DNA of 64,000 bases from Anodontia alba (taxonomy: Eukaryota > Mollusca > Bivalvia > Lucinida > Lucinidae). Under the pieces are notes generated by a model that saw nothing but the letters and a program-made list of their open reading frames with translations, had not been told where the DNA came from and did no database searches. A program made the translations under genes and the position numbers. How positions within the stretch are numbered: the stretch's first letter is position 1; each line of letters starts with the position of its first letter. The stretch covers positions 5,827,056-5,891,055 of the forward strand of contig OZ024825.1 in the NCBI GenBank assembly GCA_964016985.1, in the 5' to 3' direction. This document shows, in pieces, positions 1 through 10,690 of this stretch.

Positions 1-1490
1 TTCTGCATTTTATTGTTTAGATTTGTTCACGTATACTTGACCAGTTGCCAAAAATGTTCCAGGCTGGTGCGGTTTTTCCCAGCGCAGGAGATGTATGGGA
101 AAGGCGCTGAGCAGGCTGAGCAGTATAATCAGTCTTATCGGGGTCTTTCCTATCAAGCGCAAATTCGGTCTAGTCGGTGTCTTCATTTTGCGGGAAAGAT
201 GTGGCTATAAAGGACGCTGATCAGACTGCAGTATATTCAATCTGATCGGTTCTTTATGGCAGACGCAAAATATAGGGGGACTTGTGAACAGAGCAGAGCC
301 GGACTTACCGATGAGCACATAGGAGCATCGCGATTATCATCAAATTCGCGACATGAAGGCATACACGCATGACAGACACGCATATAGGTAATGTATGCCC
401 TCTTCGCGAAAGACGGCACGGAATATGGGCAAATAGACGCTTAGAGGACCAAGCCTGCCCAAGTCTAAAATAACCTTTATTGTTAAATTTTAAAAACACA
501 AATTGCAAGCATTCGCGGTTACATAGGACCGGGCAACATAATTTAGTAACTAAAGTTAAAATCATTAATTTGTAAATATTTTTTCGTCTGCTCAAATTTT
601 TTTGCCCTGATGCGGCAGACGAAATATACCGTAAAGCTGTATGTATTATATATGTTAGGGGTTGACATTTATTAGTGAATGACATTTGGGTCGACAGTAC
701 AAATGTCGGGTCCCAAATACTAGAAGGTTGAAATGTCATAATAATAGGTTGACAATCGAAATGTCAGTTTGGCCATGGGCATTTGATGTGTCATGACCCT
801 GATGTGAAATGTCCTGATCGCAGGTAGAGCGGATAAAATGTCTTTGCTCTGGTTGCTATCTGTGTGCATTTCAAATGTCATGTCCCCAATTTTATTAATT
901 ACCGTTATGTCAATTATTGTAATATTACGGAGTTTTGCATATGACGTCGAGAAGCGACGCTGCCGAGAGCTGGTAATAACTAGCTGTCGACTGCGCCGAC
1001 GTCAACAAATTGGATTGAAGCCGCGAATGAATCACGGCGACGTCGGTAATAGACGTCGAGGATTCAGCTGCGACGCCAATGACGTCACACCATCCGGCGA
1101 CGTATAGCGTCATTGTTGATTGAATATATGTAGTCATACGGCAAGCTTCATCATATGGTGGTGTAATTCTATCTAGTGATTGTTAAGTCTATCTAGTAAT
1201 TGTTATGTTCTTTTTTTTTTTTTATTATAGCCCTTCATTCACCTTACAGGCCCTTAGAGCCTGAACAACAGATAAAGATGTGGTGTTAGCAGACGCCCAT
1301 AGAGGCGAGGTTGAAATATGGTGAAATTACGGTCGTCAAGGCGCCAGATCACCTAGAAATTTTTTTTTCTATCAACCAAGGATATGAATATGAAATAAAA
1401 CAGGATCCTTAAAGGAAATAACTAGTATGTTATAAAGTGTTAAAAAATATATAAAGGGCCCGTATTAACATATAAAGAATTCGGAAGATA
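1..1490. other. Upstream flank without a recognisable gene
   Basis: I see no exon, RNA gene or complete transposon here. About 660-850 contains several irregularly spaced AATGTC words. About 930-1110 is locally rich in GACGTC and CGACG words, unlike the AT-rich surroundings. At 436-461 the words CTTAGAGGAC and AAGCCTGCCC match the tail of the SINE at 30.1-30.4 kb, so this is probably a SINE fragment. Confidence 0.4.
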
Positions 1491-1495
1491 ACCCA

Positions 1496-1654
1496 GCATA
1501 TTCTCTTCGCATCGGCCCAGGGTTCAGCACACTTGGGTGGAGTCGTATTGATATTGTTAAACAATTTGGCTAACCTACCAAGTTAGTCAAATTGTAAAAC
1601 ATATCAGTCACCACCCGTGTTGAGCTACCGTAGCCGACGCGGAGAGTATAGCTG
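1496..1654. repeat. Imperfect long hairpin (MITE-like)
   Basis: Two arms of about 75 bases face each other around a short loop (CTACCAA near 1577). Left words such as CAATTTGGCTAAC and GCATATTCTCTTCGC are answered on the right by GTTAGTCAAATTG and GCGGAGAGTATAGC. It has no coding capacity. It is unlike HP1-HP6. Confidence 0.6.
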
Positions 1655-1675
1655 AGGTATGTCAAGACTGTTATT

Positions 1676-1678
<3 letters not shown>

Positions 1679-1727
<49 letters not shown>
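1679..1727. repeat. (GT)n microsatellite
   Basis: Uninterrupted GT dinucleotide run of about 48 bases. Confidence 0.95.
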
Positions 1728-1730
<3 letters not shown>

Positions 1731-1889
1731 GTTAATTAGTGTCATTTCATGTTATTATATTTTGTGTATATATATATGTAAGAAAAAAGTTATAAAATCT
1801 AACGTTGTTAGACTTTCTGTGTAGCGGTACGTATAAGCAAAGCCCAAACCGGAGTCTCATTAAACAGGAAATCACCATCGATTCCGTCC

Positions 1890-2001
1890 CTTGTTTTGAA
1901 TCTTGTTTTATTTTGTTTGTGAATAACTTTTGCTAATAATTTAAAGCTTGTTGCTGGCGTCACTTTCATTTCTTTCTCGTTACGCCTGGCCCGAAAATGG
2001 C
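1890..2001 (+). repeat. 5' LTR remnant (3' end of LTR only)
   Basis: Matches the last about 110 bases of the LTR at 4614-5218, including AAAGCTTGTTGCTGGCGTCA and TTTCTTTCTCGT. The terminal CATAACA is lost, and the next bases do not show a clear primer-binding site. Confidence 0.7.
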
Positions 2002-2171
2002 TTCACGTCATCATAAATGATATCATAAATGATGACTTCCTTGAAAAGGGGGAGTGTTACGGTCTAGCACTCCTACCTTCGACTATCTGCCTTGGCAGAT
2101 TACGCATAGGTTGTAGGTATATATCCAATTATAGGTATATATCCAATTTCTGACAACTGCGTCAGAGAGTC

Positions 2172-2247
2172 GACTCTTTGGCTCAGTGGTTAGAGCATTG
2201 GATTTTTAACTGGGAGGACCGGGTTCAAATCCCACAACAGGCGGGAA
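2172..2247 (+). repeat. tRNA-derived sequence (SINE head or tRNA pseudogene, Lys-like)
   Basis: Has a good RNA polymerase III A box (TGGCTCAGTGG) and a consensus-like B box (GGTTCAAATCC) at normal spacing, with TTTTTAA where the anticodon loop should be. The anticodon stem and acceptor stem do not pair properly, so it is not called as a working tRNA. It sits directly upstream of the broken integrase of the LTR element. Confidence 0.6.
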
Positions 2248-2259
2248 ATTTTTTTCAGC

Positions 2260-3005
2260 TATGCTTCATTCCTTTGTTACGACTTTCATGTCGTATGTCT
2301 ATTCAGTCGGATCAGGGCTCCAATTTCATGTCTGGAATTTTTCAACAGGTCATGCATGAGTTGGGCATTACTCAGTATACATCGTCACCTTGCTATCCTG
2401 GAAAACCAGGTGTCCTGGAAAGATTTCATCAAACACTGGAAAATATGATCCGATCATACTGCTTTGACACTGAAAAGGATTGGGATGAAGGCATTCATTT
2501 GCTGTTCTTCGCTGTTAGAGAATCTGTTCAGGAATCTCTTGGTTTCAGCCCATTTCAGCTAGTATTTGGCCACATTGTACGTGGACCTTTGAAACTTTTG
2601 AAAGAGAAATTACTCTCAAATGAGGACAGTTCTTTGAACTTACTTCAATATGTATCGGATTTTAAAGACCGACTGTCAAAAACTTGTGAGTCTGCTCGGA
2701 CCAATCTTTAGTCAGCATAAAAGAAAATGAAACATTGGTATGATGACAATGCAAAAGAAAGAATATTCATGCCTTGAGACAGGGTACTTGCTCGTTTGCC
2801 TATTCCTGGCAAACCATTGCAAGCTAGATATTACGGCCCTTACACTGTAGATAAAAAGATTAGTGATGTAAATTACATTGTTGACACTCCTGGGAGACGC
2901 AAACAAAAACAGTTATGTCATGTTAACATTCTTAAACAATACAAAGATAGGGATAGCTCTTCCGTTATACCAATTCGTGTTGTTAGTTCAGTCCCTCAGG
3001 AATAA
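2260..3005 (+). pseudogene. Integrase catalytic core (3' part) and C-terminal region, retroelement
   Basis: Broken integrase, read in more than one frame. The catalytic-core piece contains the second Asp in SDQGSNF (near 2310) and the catalytic Glu in LERFHQT (near 2415), followed by the conserved stretch ending FSPFQLVFGH. A stop lies at 2709. After a frame change, 2796-3005 encodes the C-terminal nucleic-acid-binding region (words RYYGPYTV and QLCHVN). The first catalytic Asp and the zinc-binding HHCC region are absent. The stop at 3003-3005 is followed within a few bases by the reverse transcriptase region, not by an LTR. Confidence 0.8.
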
Positions 3006-3011
3006 TCTGAA

Positions 3012-4478
3012 ATGAACTACGAAGACATGAACTTGATCAAATCTGATCTTGCTTCATCAAAACTCCAGAATTCTGACATTCTAAAGGATCTCAACCAGAA
3101 ACTTTCACACCTAGATCCTGTCCAAAGAAAGAAACTGAAACAGTTAATTCATGAATATGAACACTTATTTCCGGATATTCCTACAAGGACTGACAAAGTT
3201 TATCATGATGTGAAATCTGAGGACTCACAACCTGTCAAACAACATCCATATAGAATGAACCCAACAAAAACAAAAATGTCTTAAGGTGGAAATTCAGTAT
3301 TTGCTGGACAATGATTTCATTGAACCAAGCCAAAGTGATTGGAGTTCTCCTTGTATTCTTGTACCAAAACCGGATGGATCATATCGGATGTGCACCGATT
3401 ACAGGAAGCTCAATAATTTGAGTAAGACAAACACTTTTCCCATACCAAGAATGGATGACTGTATTGACAAAATTGGAAATTCAAAATATATAACTAAATT
3501 CGGTCTTCTGAAAGGATTTTGACAAATTCCTCTCACAGAAAGAGCCAAAGAGATCTCAGCATTTGTTACTCCTGATGAATTATATCACTATAAAGTAATG
3601 CCTTTTGGAATGAAAAAACTCTCCAGCAACATTTCGACGCTAAATCAACACCATAATAGCGGGAATCGAGCATTGCGAAGCTTACATCGATGATGCCATC
3701 ACATACAATGATGAATGGAATCACAATCTTGGAACTATCAAAGTATTCTTTGATAAACTAAGTGAAGCAAAACTGACAATAAACCTTGCTAAAAGTAAAT
3801 TCTGTCATGCAACTTTAACATTTCTAGGACATGTTGTGGGTCATGGTCAGATTAAACCTACAGAAGCTAAAGTTGAAGCTATTTCACATTTTCCGGTGCC
3901 CACATGCAAAAGACAACTGATGAGGTTTCTTTGTATGGCTGGTTATTACAGAAAACTCTGTTATAATTTTTCGGTCATTGCTAAGCCACTAATTTACTTA
4001 GTAAAAGAATGAGGTTTAAGTGGACCAGTGATTGTCAGAATGCCTTTGATAACCTGACAGCCATACTGAGGAGTGAGCCAGTTCTCTTGGCACCGAATTT
4101 TAATAAAGAATTTAAGCTAGCCGTAGATGCAAGTGATGTTGGTGCAGGTGGTGTATTGCTGCAAGCGGATGACAATGGTGTGGATCATCCAGTGTTACTT
4201 TTCCAAAAAGTTTAACAAACATCAAAATAATTATTCTACAGTAGAGAAAGAATATTTGTCTCATTCTTGCTCTTCAACATTTTGAAGTTTATCTAACTTC
4301 TTCATCCTCACCTACTGTTGTTTTCAGCGATCACAATCCACTGACTTTCATCCATAAGATGAAAAACAAGAATCAGAGGTTGCTCAGACGGAGCCTGTTG
4401 TTACAGGAATACAATCTTGACATCAGGCATATCAAAGGAAAAGATAATATTACTCCTGATGCCTTGTCTAGAGCATGA
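3012..4478 (+). pseudogene. Reverse transcriptase and RNase H domains, retroelement
   Basis: Gypsy-type polymerase broken by frameshifts (near 3284 and 3620, and around 4010 and 4215) and an in-frame stop at 3520-3522. Visible landmarks in order are the pre-RT linker with LFPDIPTRTD (near 3170), the RT words SPCILVPKPDGSYR and CTDYRKLN (3350-3410), VMPFGMK (near 3600), the catalytic YIDD at about 3683-3694 and FLGHVVGHGQ (near 3830). RNase H follows with VDASDVGAGGVLLQ (near 4125), the Glu in the VEKEYLS region (near 4245) and SDHNPLTF (near 4330). It ends with DALSRA and a stop. It lies directly behind integrase and 135 bases before the 3' LTR. Confidence 0.85.
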
Positions 4479-4613
4479 TGTCTTGATCTGTGGTTTCCTG
4501 TAACTTGCTGTATATAAGATAATAATTGCCTTTATCAGTATTTTATTTTATAATAATTTTATGGCAGAAGAAAGTCAATTACATAAATCTTTCTTTTCCT
4601 TGAAGAGGGGAAG

Positions 4614-5218
4614 TGTTATATATAGGGTGTACAATTATTTTTAACATCACGCTTACTATGTTTCCATAAATAACTTTATATAAATAACTTTATTTACTAT
4701 GTTTCCATAAATAACTTTCTGGAAAAACATGTTTACAATAACATGTTGTTTATGTCCTTGATTCTAGTTCTTTTTGGCATGTCAAAGAATATTTAGAAGT
4801 TTCTTGACTGAAACTGGAAAGTAAGTAATGCCTCTAGTAAATTCTTTTTCTAGAATATTCTTTGATATTATATAAGGAGAGAAGATTTTTTTTATGGGTA
4901 TATTTGTGTACTTTCACTGAAAATTATTCTATACTGGATTACTTTAATATTTTATTCATTCTGGACTTAAATTCTGTATTCAGGAACTTTAAATTGTGGG
5001 ATCAGAAACTGTTATTCAAAGGATTTGTTTTATAAATTCTTGTGGATTATTTCTGAGGGACTTTGTGACATAAACTTGAAAGGTACTGTTTACTTACATT
5101 CTTTTGTTTTGAATCTTGTTTTATTTATTTTTTCTTTTGTGAATAAATAATGTTAATACTTTAAAGCTTGTTGCTGGCGTCACTTTCATTTCTTTCTCGT
5201 GACGCCTGGCTCATAACA
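4614..5218 (+). repeat. 3' long terminal repeat
   Basis: Begins TGTTAT right after a polypurine tract and ends ATAACA, a perfect 6-bp terminal inverted repeat of the TG...CA type, length 605. The last about 110 bases match the remnant at 1890-2001. Strongly AT-rich, no coding capacity. Confidence 0.8.
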
Positions 5219-5400
5219 CCATTGCACCTACTAAAAGTAGGATACATTCCAGGCCTTTATACGGGTTCACAAATATTTAAAAAGAATTGGAGAGTTTAAA
5301 GGCGAAAGTCAGATTTAAATGTCACTGCAATAAATATTTGAATTAGTTGTCCCAAGAAGATTAATTTAAGAAACAGCACCAACTTTTAGAGGTGGACATG

Positions 5401-5551
5401 TAATTGCAGCAGACGACATTCTATTTTATTTTTTTTTCTTAGAAAATAAGTTCTGACATTTCATGTAAATCATCTGCTAGGCAGATGATTCACATGAAAT
5501 ATCATTTTCTATTAATTATAGTGTCGTCTGCTGTTGTTGTAATAGGCGCTT
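5401..5551. repeat. HP2 hairpin MITE
   Basis: Left arm GCAGCAGACGACATT, central hairpin around TTCATGTAAATCATCTGCTA, right arm GTCGTCTGCTGTTGTT. The outer TIR is decayed. No coding capacity. Confidence 0.7.
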
Positions 5552-5949
5552 AAACGGGTTTAAATATGTGTTCCTTTTATCAGATAAAGGACAGGATACA
5601 TTTAATGTTCCTTTTCGGTAAAGTTAACCTGTAAACTATTGTAATCAATTAATTTGCTTCTCTTGAACAGAAAAGGAATCTCACGGAACAAATTTTGAAT
5701 GCAATAAAATATATGTATTACTAAATTTGGGCCGGTGGCTGAGAAAAAGGACCTTAGAACATATACGAACGTCGGAGATCCAAACCAGCCTGCATATCCG
5801 CACATTCTGGTCAGTACCTTCTCTGTTCGCGTACACAATGTACAGACCTTGTTGAAGATACAGGACTGATAGCAAAGATCTTGACCTGGTGTGTTGCTGC
5901 GCAAATTGGTCTGGTGCTTCGCCCTAGTAAAATATGGGCTGCCTAAGGG

Positions 5950-6015
5950 CCTTTTTCAGCTGGCAGCCCATATTTTGGGCATTTTTTTAAGCTGGCAGCC
6001 CATATTTTAGTTAAG
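5950..6015. repeat. Short direct repeat
   Basis: The phrase GCTGGCAGCCCATATTTT occurs twice, with a shorter related GGGCTGCC start just before it. It looks like a local tandem duplication and has no gene. Confidence 0.5.
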
Positions 6016-6129
6016 CATAATAAGCAGACATTCACTTTTGATTTGAATAAATCAAATTTGCTTTGATGCGTGCATGCGTGCTAACATCTGTCCTTGCAAT
6101 CCCGCAGAGTGATGAGGACCTTTGCCACC

Positions 6130-6204
6130 CATTACGAAAACACGCCTATTCAAATATACAGAAAATTTTGCCTTCAAAAACTTAAAATTTCAGATTAAAA
6201 AACC
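6130..6204 (-). repeat. HP1 half-element fragment (B half)
   Basis: Starts CATTACGAAAACACGCCTAT and follows the B half of HP1 (TCAAATATA, then AAAATTTT) for about 75 bases before it is cut off at the start of the foldback at 6203. Confidence 0.7.
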
Positions 6205-6505
6205 AGGATGATCAAAGTCTTCTCTGTTTGTCAGTGCAGTCCAAGGTAGCCAATGATTCTGTAGACCCATCACGAAAACGTACCTATATAATTTTGACCC
6301 CCTTAAACCCCATTTTTATATAGTAAAACTTGGGTTTACAGGGTATACATTATTTTTTATTGTTTCTGCTCAAAAACATAGATTGTGCGTACTCGTTAGA
6401 ACCGCCTCGCCGAAAACTATATAGGTACGTTTTCGTGATGGGTCTACAGAATCATTGGTTACTGTGGACTGCATTGACAAACAGAGAAGACTTTGATCAT
6501 CCTGG
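6203..6505. repeat. Foldback: HP1 A half inside a longer inverted repeat
   Basis: Contains an HP1 A half (near 6269-6405) with its TIR in both orientations (CATCACGAAAACGTACC and GGTACGTTTTCGTGATG). The inverted repeat continues about 65 bases beyond the TIRs on each side: CCAGGATGATCAAAG begins the left arm and CTTTGATCATCCTGG ends the right. Flanking DNA is therefore part of the palindrome. Confidence 0.75.
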
Positions 6506-7388
6506 GCAAATACGCAGGTAAATCCGGGTCTTCGCTGTTGACTTAAGACTCAAGGATGTAGCATGCTTGGTCGGGGTTACAGACAGATATTCTGATCGGG
6601 ATGGCGCGTATAGGACTGGGCAAAAACAATTGAAAAAAGTATCAAAGTTTGGGGAATTATTATCTACCGTACATCAGAGGCAAAGACCCTGGTGAGAGTG
6701 TGCATGTGGCCGTAAACACCTTTCCGCTTTACGCAGTGGCAAAAAATATAAGAAGACTATTTAAAGGTTAGTTTGTATCTGACATGCAAACTGGCCTTTA
6801 ATTCTTTCTTAGATTTCTTTAAGATTTGTAGGGGAAAACCGGAGGAGTGACCAGCTTCGCCTTATATAGATTCCGTTTCATAAGAGTTTAGATTTTATTT
6901 CACCCCTGAATAAAAGGTTTTGCGTTTATTTGCCAGACCTCGCGTCATATGGCCGCTTCGACATTTTGACTGTGAAAAAGACTCTGATACAGACCGGTCA
7001 TTTACCTCCATCTTGTGCGTCAAATATACACGGCTTCGTGAACACCTGGTATATTGGACGCACAAGATGGAAAATGATCTCTCAACAGAAATCCAGGTCA
7101 ACCCGCGCACTGACACAACCTGCGTATTGAAACAGTCTGGTCATATCTTTAATAGGCTGTCCACTTCAGAATACACGAATAGTGTACAATATGTCAACGA
7201 ACAAAAAAGACCCGGATCAGATGAAGTATTCAAATGAATACAACTGACCAAAACTACTACAAAGTATCTAGGCTTGGAAAGTGGGCGGGCATAGGTTAAA
7301 TTTATTTCGACTGATTTTTCAAATTGTTGATTGTTGATGCTAATATCGTTTGTTATTTTTTTTTTTTTTTTTTTTCGATCAGTGAAAT

Positions 7389-7505
7389 TTAACCCTTAAA
7401 GCGCTAATCACAACAAAAGACATTTTTATGTACTTATTTTTTTTTATATTTTTTTTTCAGAAAAATTAGTCTTGGAATTGATACATATGAAATGTCAAGT
7501 CTTAT

Positions 7506-7541
<36 letters not shown>

Positions 7542-7632
7542 GTAATAATGATAATAATAATGATACTACTACTACTACTAATAAAAATAGAATGTCGTCA
7601 GCTACATTTTTGCTTAGCGCTTAAAGGATTAA
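7389..7632. repeat. HP2 MITE with internal (AAT)n and (ACT)n
   Basis: The TIR TTAACCCTTAAAGCGCTAAT at the left is answered by GCTTAGCGCTTAAAGGATTAA at the right. Inside is the CATATGAAATGTCAAG half-hairpin followed by AAT and ACT triplet runs (7506-7580) in place of the second arm. Confidence 0.75.
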
Positions 7633-7675
7633 CCGTTTATTAAGGAATGCCTACGTTTTTCAAACAAAAATAAGA

Positions 7676-7795
7676 AACAAAAAAAAAAAACAAAAAAAAA
7701 AAAACAACAACAACAAAAAAAAAAAAAAAAAAAAAACAACAAAAAAAAAAAAAAAAAAAAAAAAAACAACAACAAAAAGAAACTAACAAAAAAAA
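7676..7795. repeat. A-rich low-complexity tract
   Basis: Poly(A) interspersed with CAACAACA for about 120 bases. An open reading frame on the opposite strand is only Phe/Cys/Val low complexity. Confidence 0.9.
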
Positions 7796-8390
7796 CCCCG
7801 AATATTTCTTAATAATAATAATAATAGTAGTCACTTGTAAAAATTGTATCTATCTGTAATATTAACTTTTACCACTCTATTGGCATGTTCAGCAGACGAC
7901 AAACTGAAGATCCTTTTTTTTTTTTTTTCCAGAAAATAAGAACCGACAATTAATACAAATTGTCTCGTAAGGTCTATGGAGAAAATTGCACGAAACGTCA
8001 AATCCTATGTTCTGAGAAAAATAACAAAACAATTTCTTATGTTAAGCGTTAAGAAAATAATGCTCAAGAATGCAACCATAGTGGTTGCTGTTACAGCAAT
8101 GTCAAAATTCAGCCTTGGATTTTTACCATCCCCCCAGTGAGAATGGTTTCTGAGGTGGTGGATCAATTTGATCAAATTATCGTACTCACTCTGCATACTC
8201 GATTGGATAGGCCTGAACAAACAGTGTGGATCCAGACCAAATGCCGCAGAATGCGACGTTTGATCAGGATGTACAGTCACCGTTCAAGACTTCTTAACTA
8301 AATCAAAACGTTTTGGCGTGATAATAATTAACCTATGATAACTAACATTATTGAAATGTCGTATCCAACAGTTTTACAAAATTGCTATTA

Positions 8391-8747
8391 CAGTCGAATT
8401 TCGATGGCTCGAACCTCTTTGGGACCATGAAAATTTGTTCGAGACAGCGGTTGTTCGAGTCACGGAAGGTTACTATTGGTGCCACACCAGGAGGTATAAT
8501 GGAGATAATTGTGGGATATCTTTTCGGTGTTCTATATTTTAAATGTATGTTGTGTGTACTCATTAGAATCGCCTCGTAGAGGCGATTCTAATGAGTGCAC
8601 ACAGCATACATTTACAAGATAAAAGAAGAAAATCTCCCTAAATTATCCGTATATCGTATTTGGAGGAAATCCCTGCGGACTCAAGAACGTGTTCGACTCA
8701 TGCATGGTAAACGAGCCATCGGGGTTCGAGCCATTGAAGTTCTACTG
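8391..8747. mobile_element. TA-flanked Tigger/pogo-like MITE with HP1-like central hairpin
   Basis: Terminal inverted repeats begin CAGTCGAATTTCGATGGCTC at the left and end GAGCCATTGAAGTTCTACTG at the right, flanked on both sides by TA, as expected for a Tc1/mariner-pogo superfamily insertion. Length 357. No transposase. The centre (8537-8613) is a separate strong hairpin whose core TACTCATTAGAATCGCCTCG is nearly the HP1 core. Confidence 0.8.
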
Positions 8748-9002
8748 TAATTGGAAAATGCGTCTAAAATTACACCTTTTTTTTTTAATCTCAACTCGTA
8801 CTATCTCTTTAAGGAATTGGATTAGCTCTGTTTTGGTCGAGAAATGAATCCTATCTAAACCTGGCCTGGCGAAAGATTAATCTGTTGTTTGTTTGTTCTA
8901 CTTCTCCACCCTATATATGCAAAACATATTCCCACATCCCCGTGGAGCTGTCATTGGTTGAAAAGATGTACCTAAACAATTGTTCTGTTTGAAATTCACA
9001 CT

Positions 9003-9511
9003 CATCACAAAAACATGCCTATATAATTTTGACCCCCTTGAACCCCACTTTTATATAGAAAAAATGGGGTTTACAGGGGTATACATTATTTTTCTTATTT
9101 TTGCTCAAAACATAGATTGTGGGTACTCGTTAGAACCGCCTCGGTGAGGCGGTTCTAACGAGTACCCACAATCTATATTTTGAGCAGAAATATGAAAACA
9201 AAAATCAGATTTTTTGTCAAAAAATTTTCTGTTTTTGGAGGTGAAAATTTCAATATATTTGAAAAAATAATAATAATAATAATAATCGACCTTATTTATA
9301 GAGGGTAACACATTTAGTAATCTAGTACTAATCTTCCTTGTGGCCCTCTATTTTCCTGGGTAGAAACCAGTACTAAGCAATGTGGATAAAGTCTCTTGCT
9401 CAAGGAAACAACACTTGCTGTTAGTGGGGATCGAACCCGGTACCTATCGATCTCGAATCCGACGCTTTACCACTGCACCACAGCGCTCCACAAAGGCGTG
9501 TTTTCGTAATG
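9003..9511. repeat. HP1 MITE split by a SINE insertion
   Basis: A half from 9003, central hairpin around 9140 (GAACCGCCTCG and CGAGGCGGTTC type arms), B half to about 9264. The missing end AGGCGTGTTTTCGTAATG reappears at 9494-9511, after the SINE. Confidence 0.8.
9265..9493 (-). mobile_element. tRNA-derived SINE, minus strand, inserted in HP1
   Basis: On the minus strand the head at 9493-9421 is tRNA-like, with A box TGGTGCAGTGG and B box GGTTCGATCC. It is followed by a body with CTTGAGCAAGAGACTTTA, reminiscent of conserved central domains of metazoan SINEs, and a 3' tail of ATT repeats (9266-9287). The head acceptor region is not cloverleaf-perfect. No clear target-site duplication was found. 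Confidence 0.75.
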
Positions 9512-9829
9512 GTCTTTTTTATCATTGCTAGTTTGTTCCATTTCAAGTCACATGTTGTATTTGTACGTTTATACGTATTTGCAAAAATGGGAGGCGGACT
9601 TCCAAAGTCAATTGACTTTCTTCTGAATCCCATTGTATTATATTGTAATGTAGTAAACACATGTCTTTAATATGCCCAAATATGTTAATATTATATATGA
9701 AATAAACGTTTAAACTAAAAAGACGATACATTTATTATATAAATCATGTTATATCAATCAAAGAGACCATCTTTTACATTATGCTATATTTACCTAAGAG
9801 GCCTCGGACGAAATCATGAAGCTACAAAT

Positions 9830-10117
9830 CATTACGAAAACACGCCTATTCAAATATATTGAAAATTTTACAACCAAAAAAAGAAAATTATCAGATAAAA
9901 AATTCAGATATTTTTCATATTTCTGCTCAAAATATAGATTGTGGGTACTCGTTAGAACCGCCTCGACCGCCTCGACGAGGCGGTTCTAACGAGTACCCAC
10001 AATCTATGTTTTTGAGCAGAAAAAATAAAAAAAATGTATACCCCTGTAAACCCCAGTTTTACAATATAAAAGTTGGGTTTAAAGGGGTCAAAATTATATA
10101 GGCATGTTTTCGTGATG
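9830..10117 (-). repeat. HP1 MITE (complete, B-A orientation)
   Basis: Both TIRs intact (CATTACGAAAACACGCCTAT and ATAGGCATGTTTTCGTGATG), 288 bp. The loop has an extra copy of GACCGCCTC. Confidence 0.9.
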
Positions 10118-10348
10118 TGTATCAAATACTACCGGTCTGTTCGCATTCTACAAACCATCTCACATTTAATGAGTGTGTGGCAGGTGCTAGCAACGACTTA
10201 GGCAGAACCCTCTCAGTCAAACAGTTTGCTGAAAATGCTTCCAATATTCCCCCAACCATTCTTTAGTATGCTTATGAGCATCTTATGGTTGCAGGTTTCT
10301 AGCAAAACAGACGTTCTTACTAAGAAAATTTTAGTTTTACGTATGACG

Positions 10349-10504
10349 ACTCTTTCACTCCCAAAGGCGATAATAATAGGCTTTTGCTAACAGCATAGAT
10401 CCAGATGTGACGGCTCATATTGAGCCGTCTCATCTGGATCTACGCTGTTTGACGTTCAGTCTTTCAACTTTACATATAAACTTCTTTCCAAGCAAACGTT
10501 TGTT

Positions 10505-10601
<97 letters not shown>

Positions 10602-10690
10602 TGTCGTCTGAAATTTTGCAGCGAAAGAGTTAAAGCAGCACACACACACAATCACAAATGTCGTCTGAAATTCGGCAGCGAAAGAGTTAA
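10349..10690. repeat. HP3-related MITE carrying an (AC)n microsatellite
   Basis: Left end ACTCTTTCACTCC, internal hairpin TAGATCCAGATGTGACGGCT and its complement (10400-10445), right end GCGAAAGAGTTAA. A long (AC)n at 10508-10599 sits inside. The right end with its CA run and TGTCGTCTGAAATT is duplicated in tandem (10600-10634 and 10640-10690). The related copy at 62068-62303 has poly(A) at the same place. Confidence 0.75.
10508..10599. repeat. (AC)n microsatellite
   Basis: About 46 uninterrupted AC units. Thr-His and Cys-Val open reading frames across it on the two strands are artefacts. Confidence 0.95.

Larger units (their letters stand above)
1890..5218 (+). mobile_element. Decayed Ty3/gypsy-related LTR retroelement with Gmr1-like domain order
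   Basis: The order on the + strand is LTR remnant (1890-2001), a second polypurine/LTR-start junction (about 2040-2060, GGGGGAG then TGTTAC), a tRNA-like insert, integrase (2260-3005), reverse transcriptase with RNase H (3012-4478), a polypurine tract (GAAGAGGGGAAG, 4602-4613) and a full 3' LTR (4614-5218). The first about 110 bases repeat the end of the 3' LTR (words TTGTTTTGAATCTTG and GGCGTCACTTTCATTTC). gag, protease and the N-terminal half of integrase are missing, and the coding parts carry frameshifts and stops, so the copy is dead. Integrase upstream of reverse transcriptase is the Ty1/copia order, but the sequences are gypsy-type. That combination is known for the Gmr1-like group. 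Confidence 0.8.

Noticed and set aside
2172..2247. Functional tRNA-Lys gene
   Set aside because: A and B boxes are fine, but the anticodon and acceptor stems do not pair; it abuts broken retroelement sequence.
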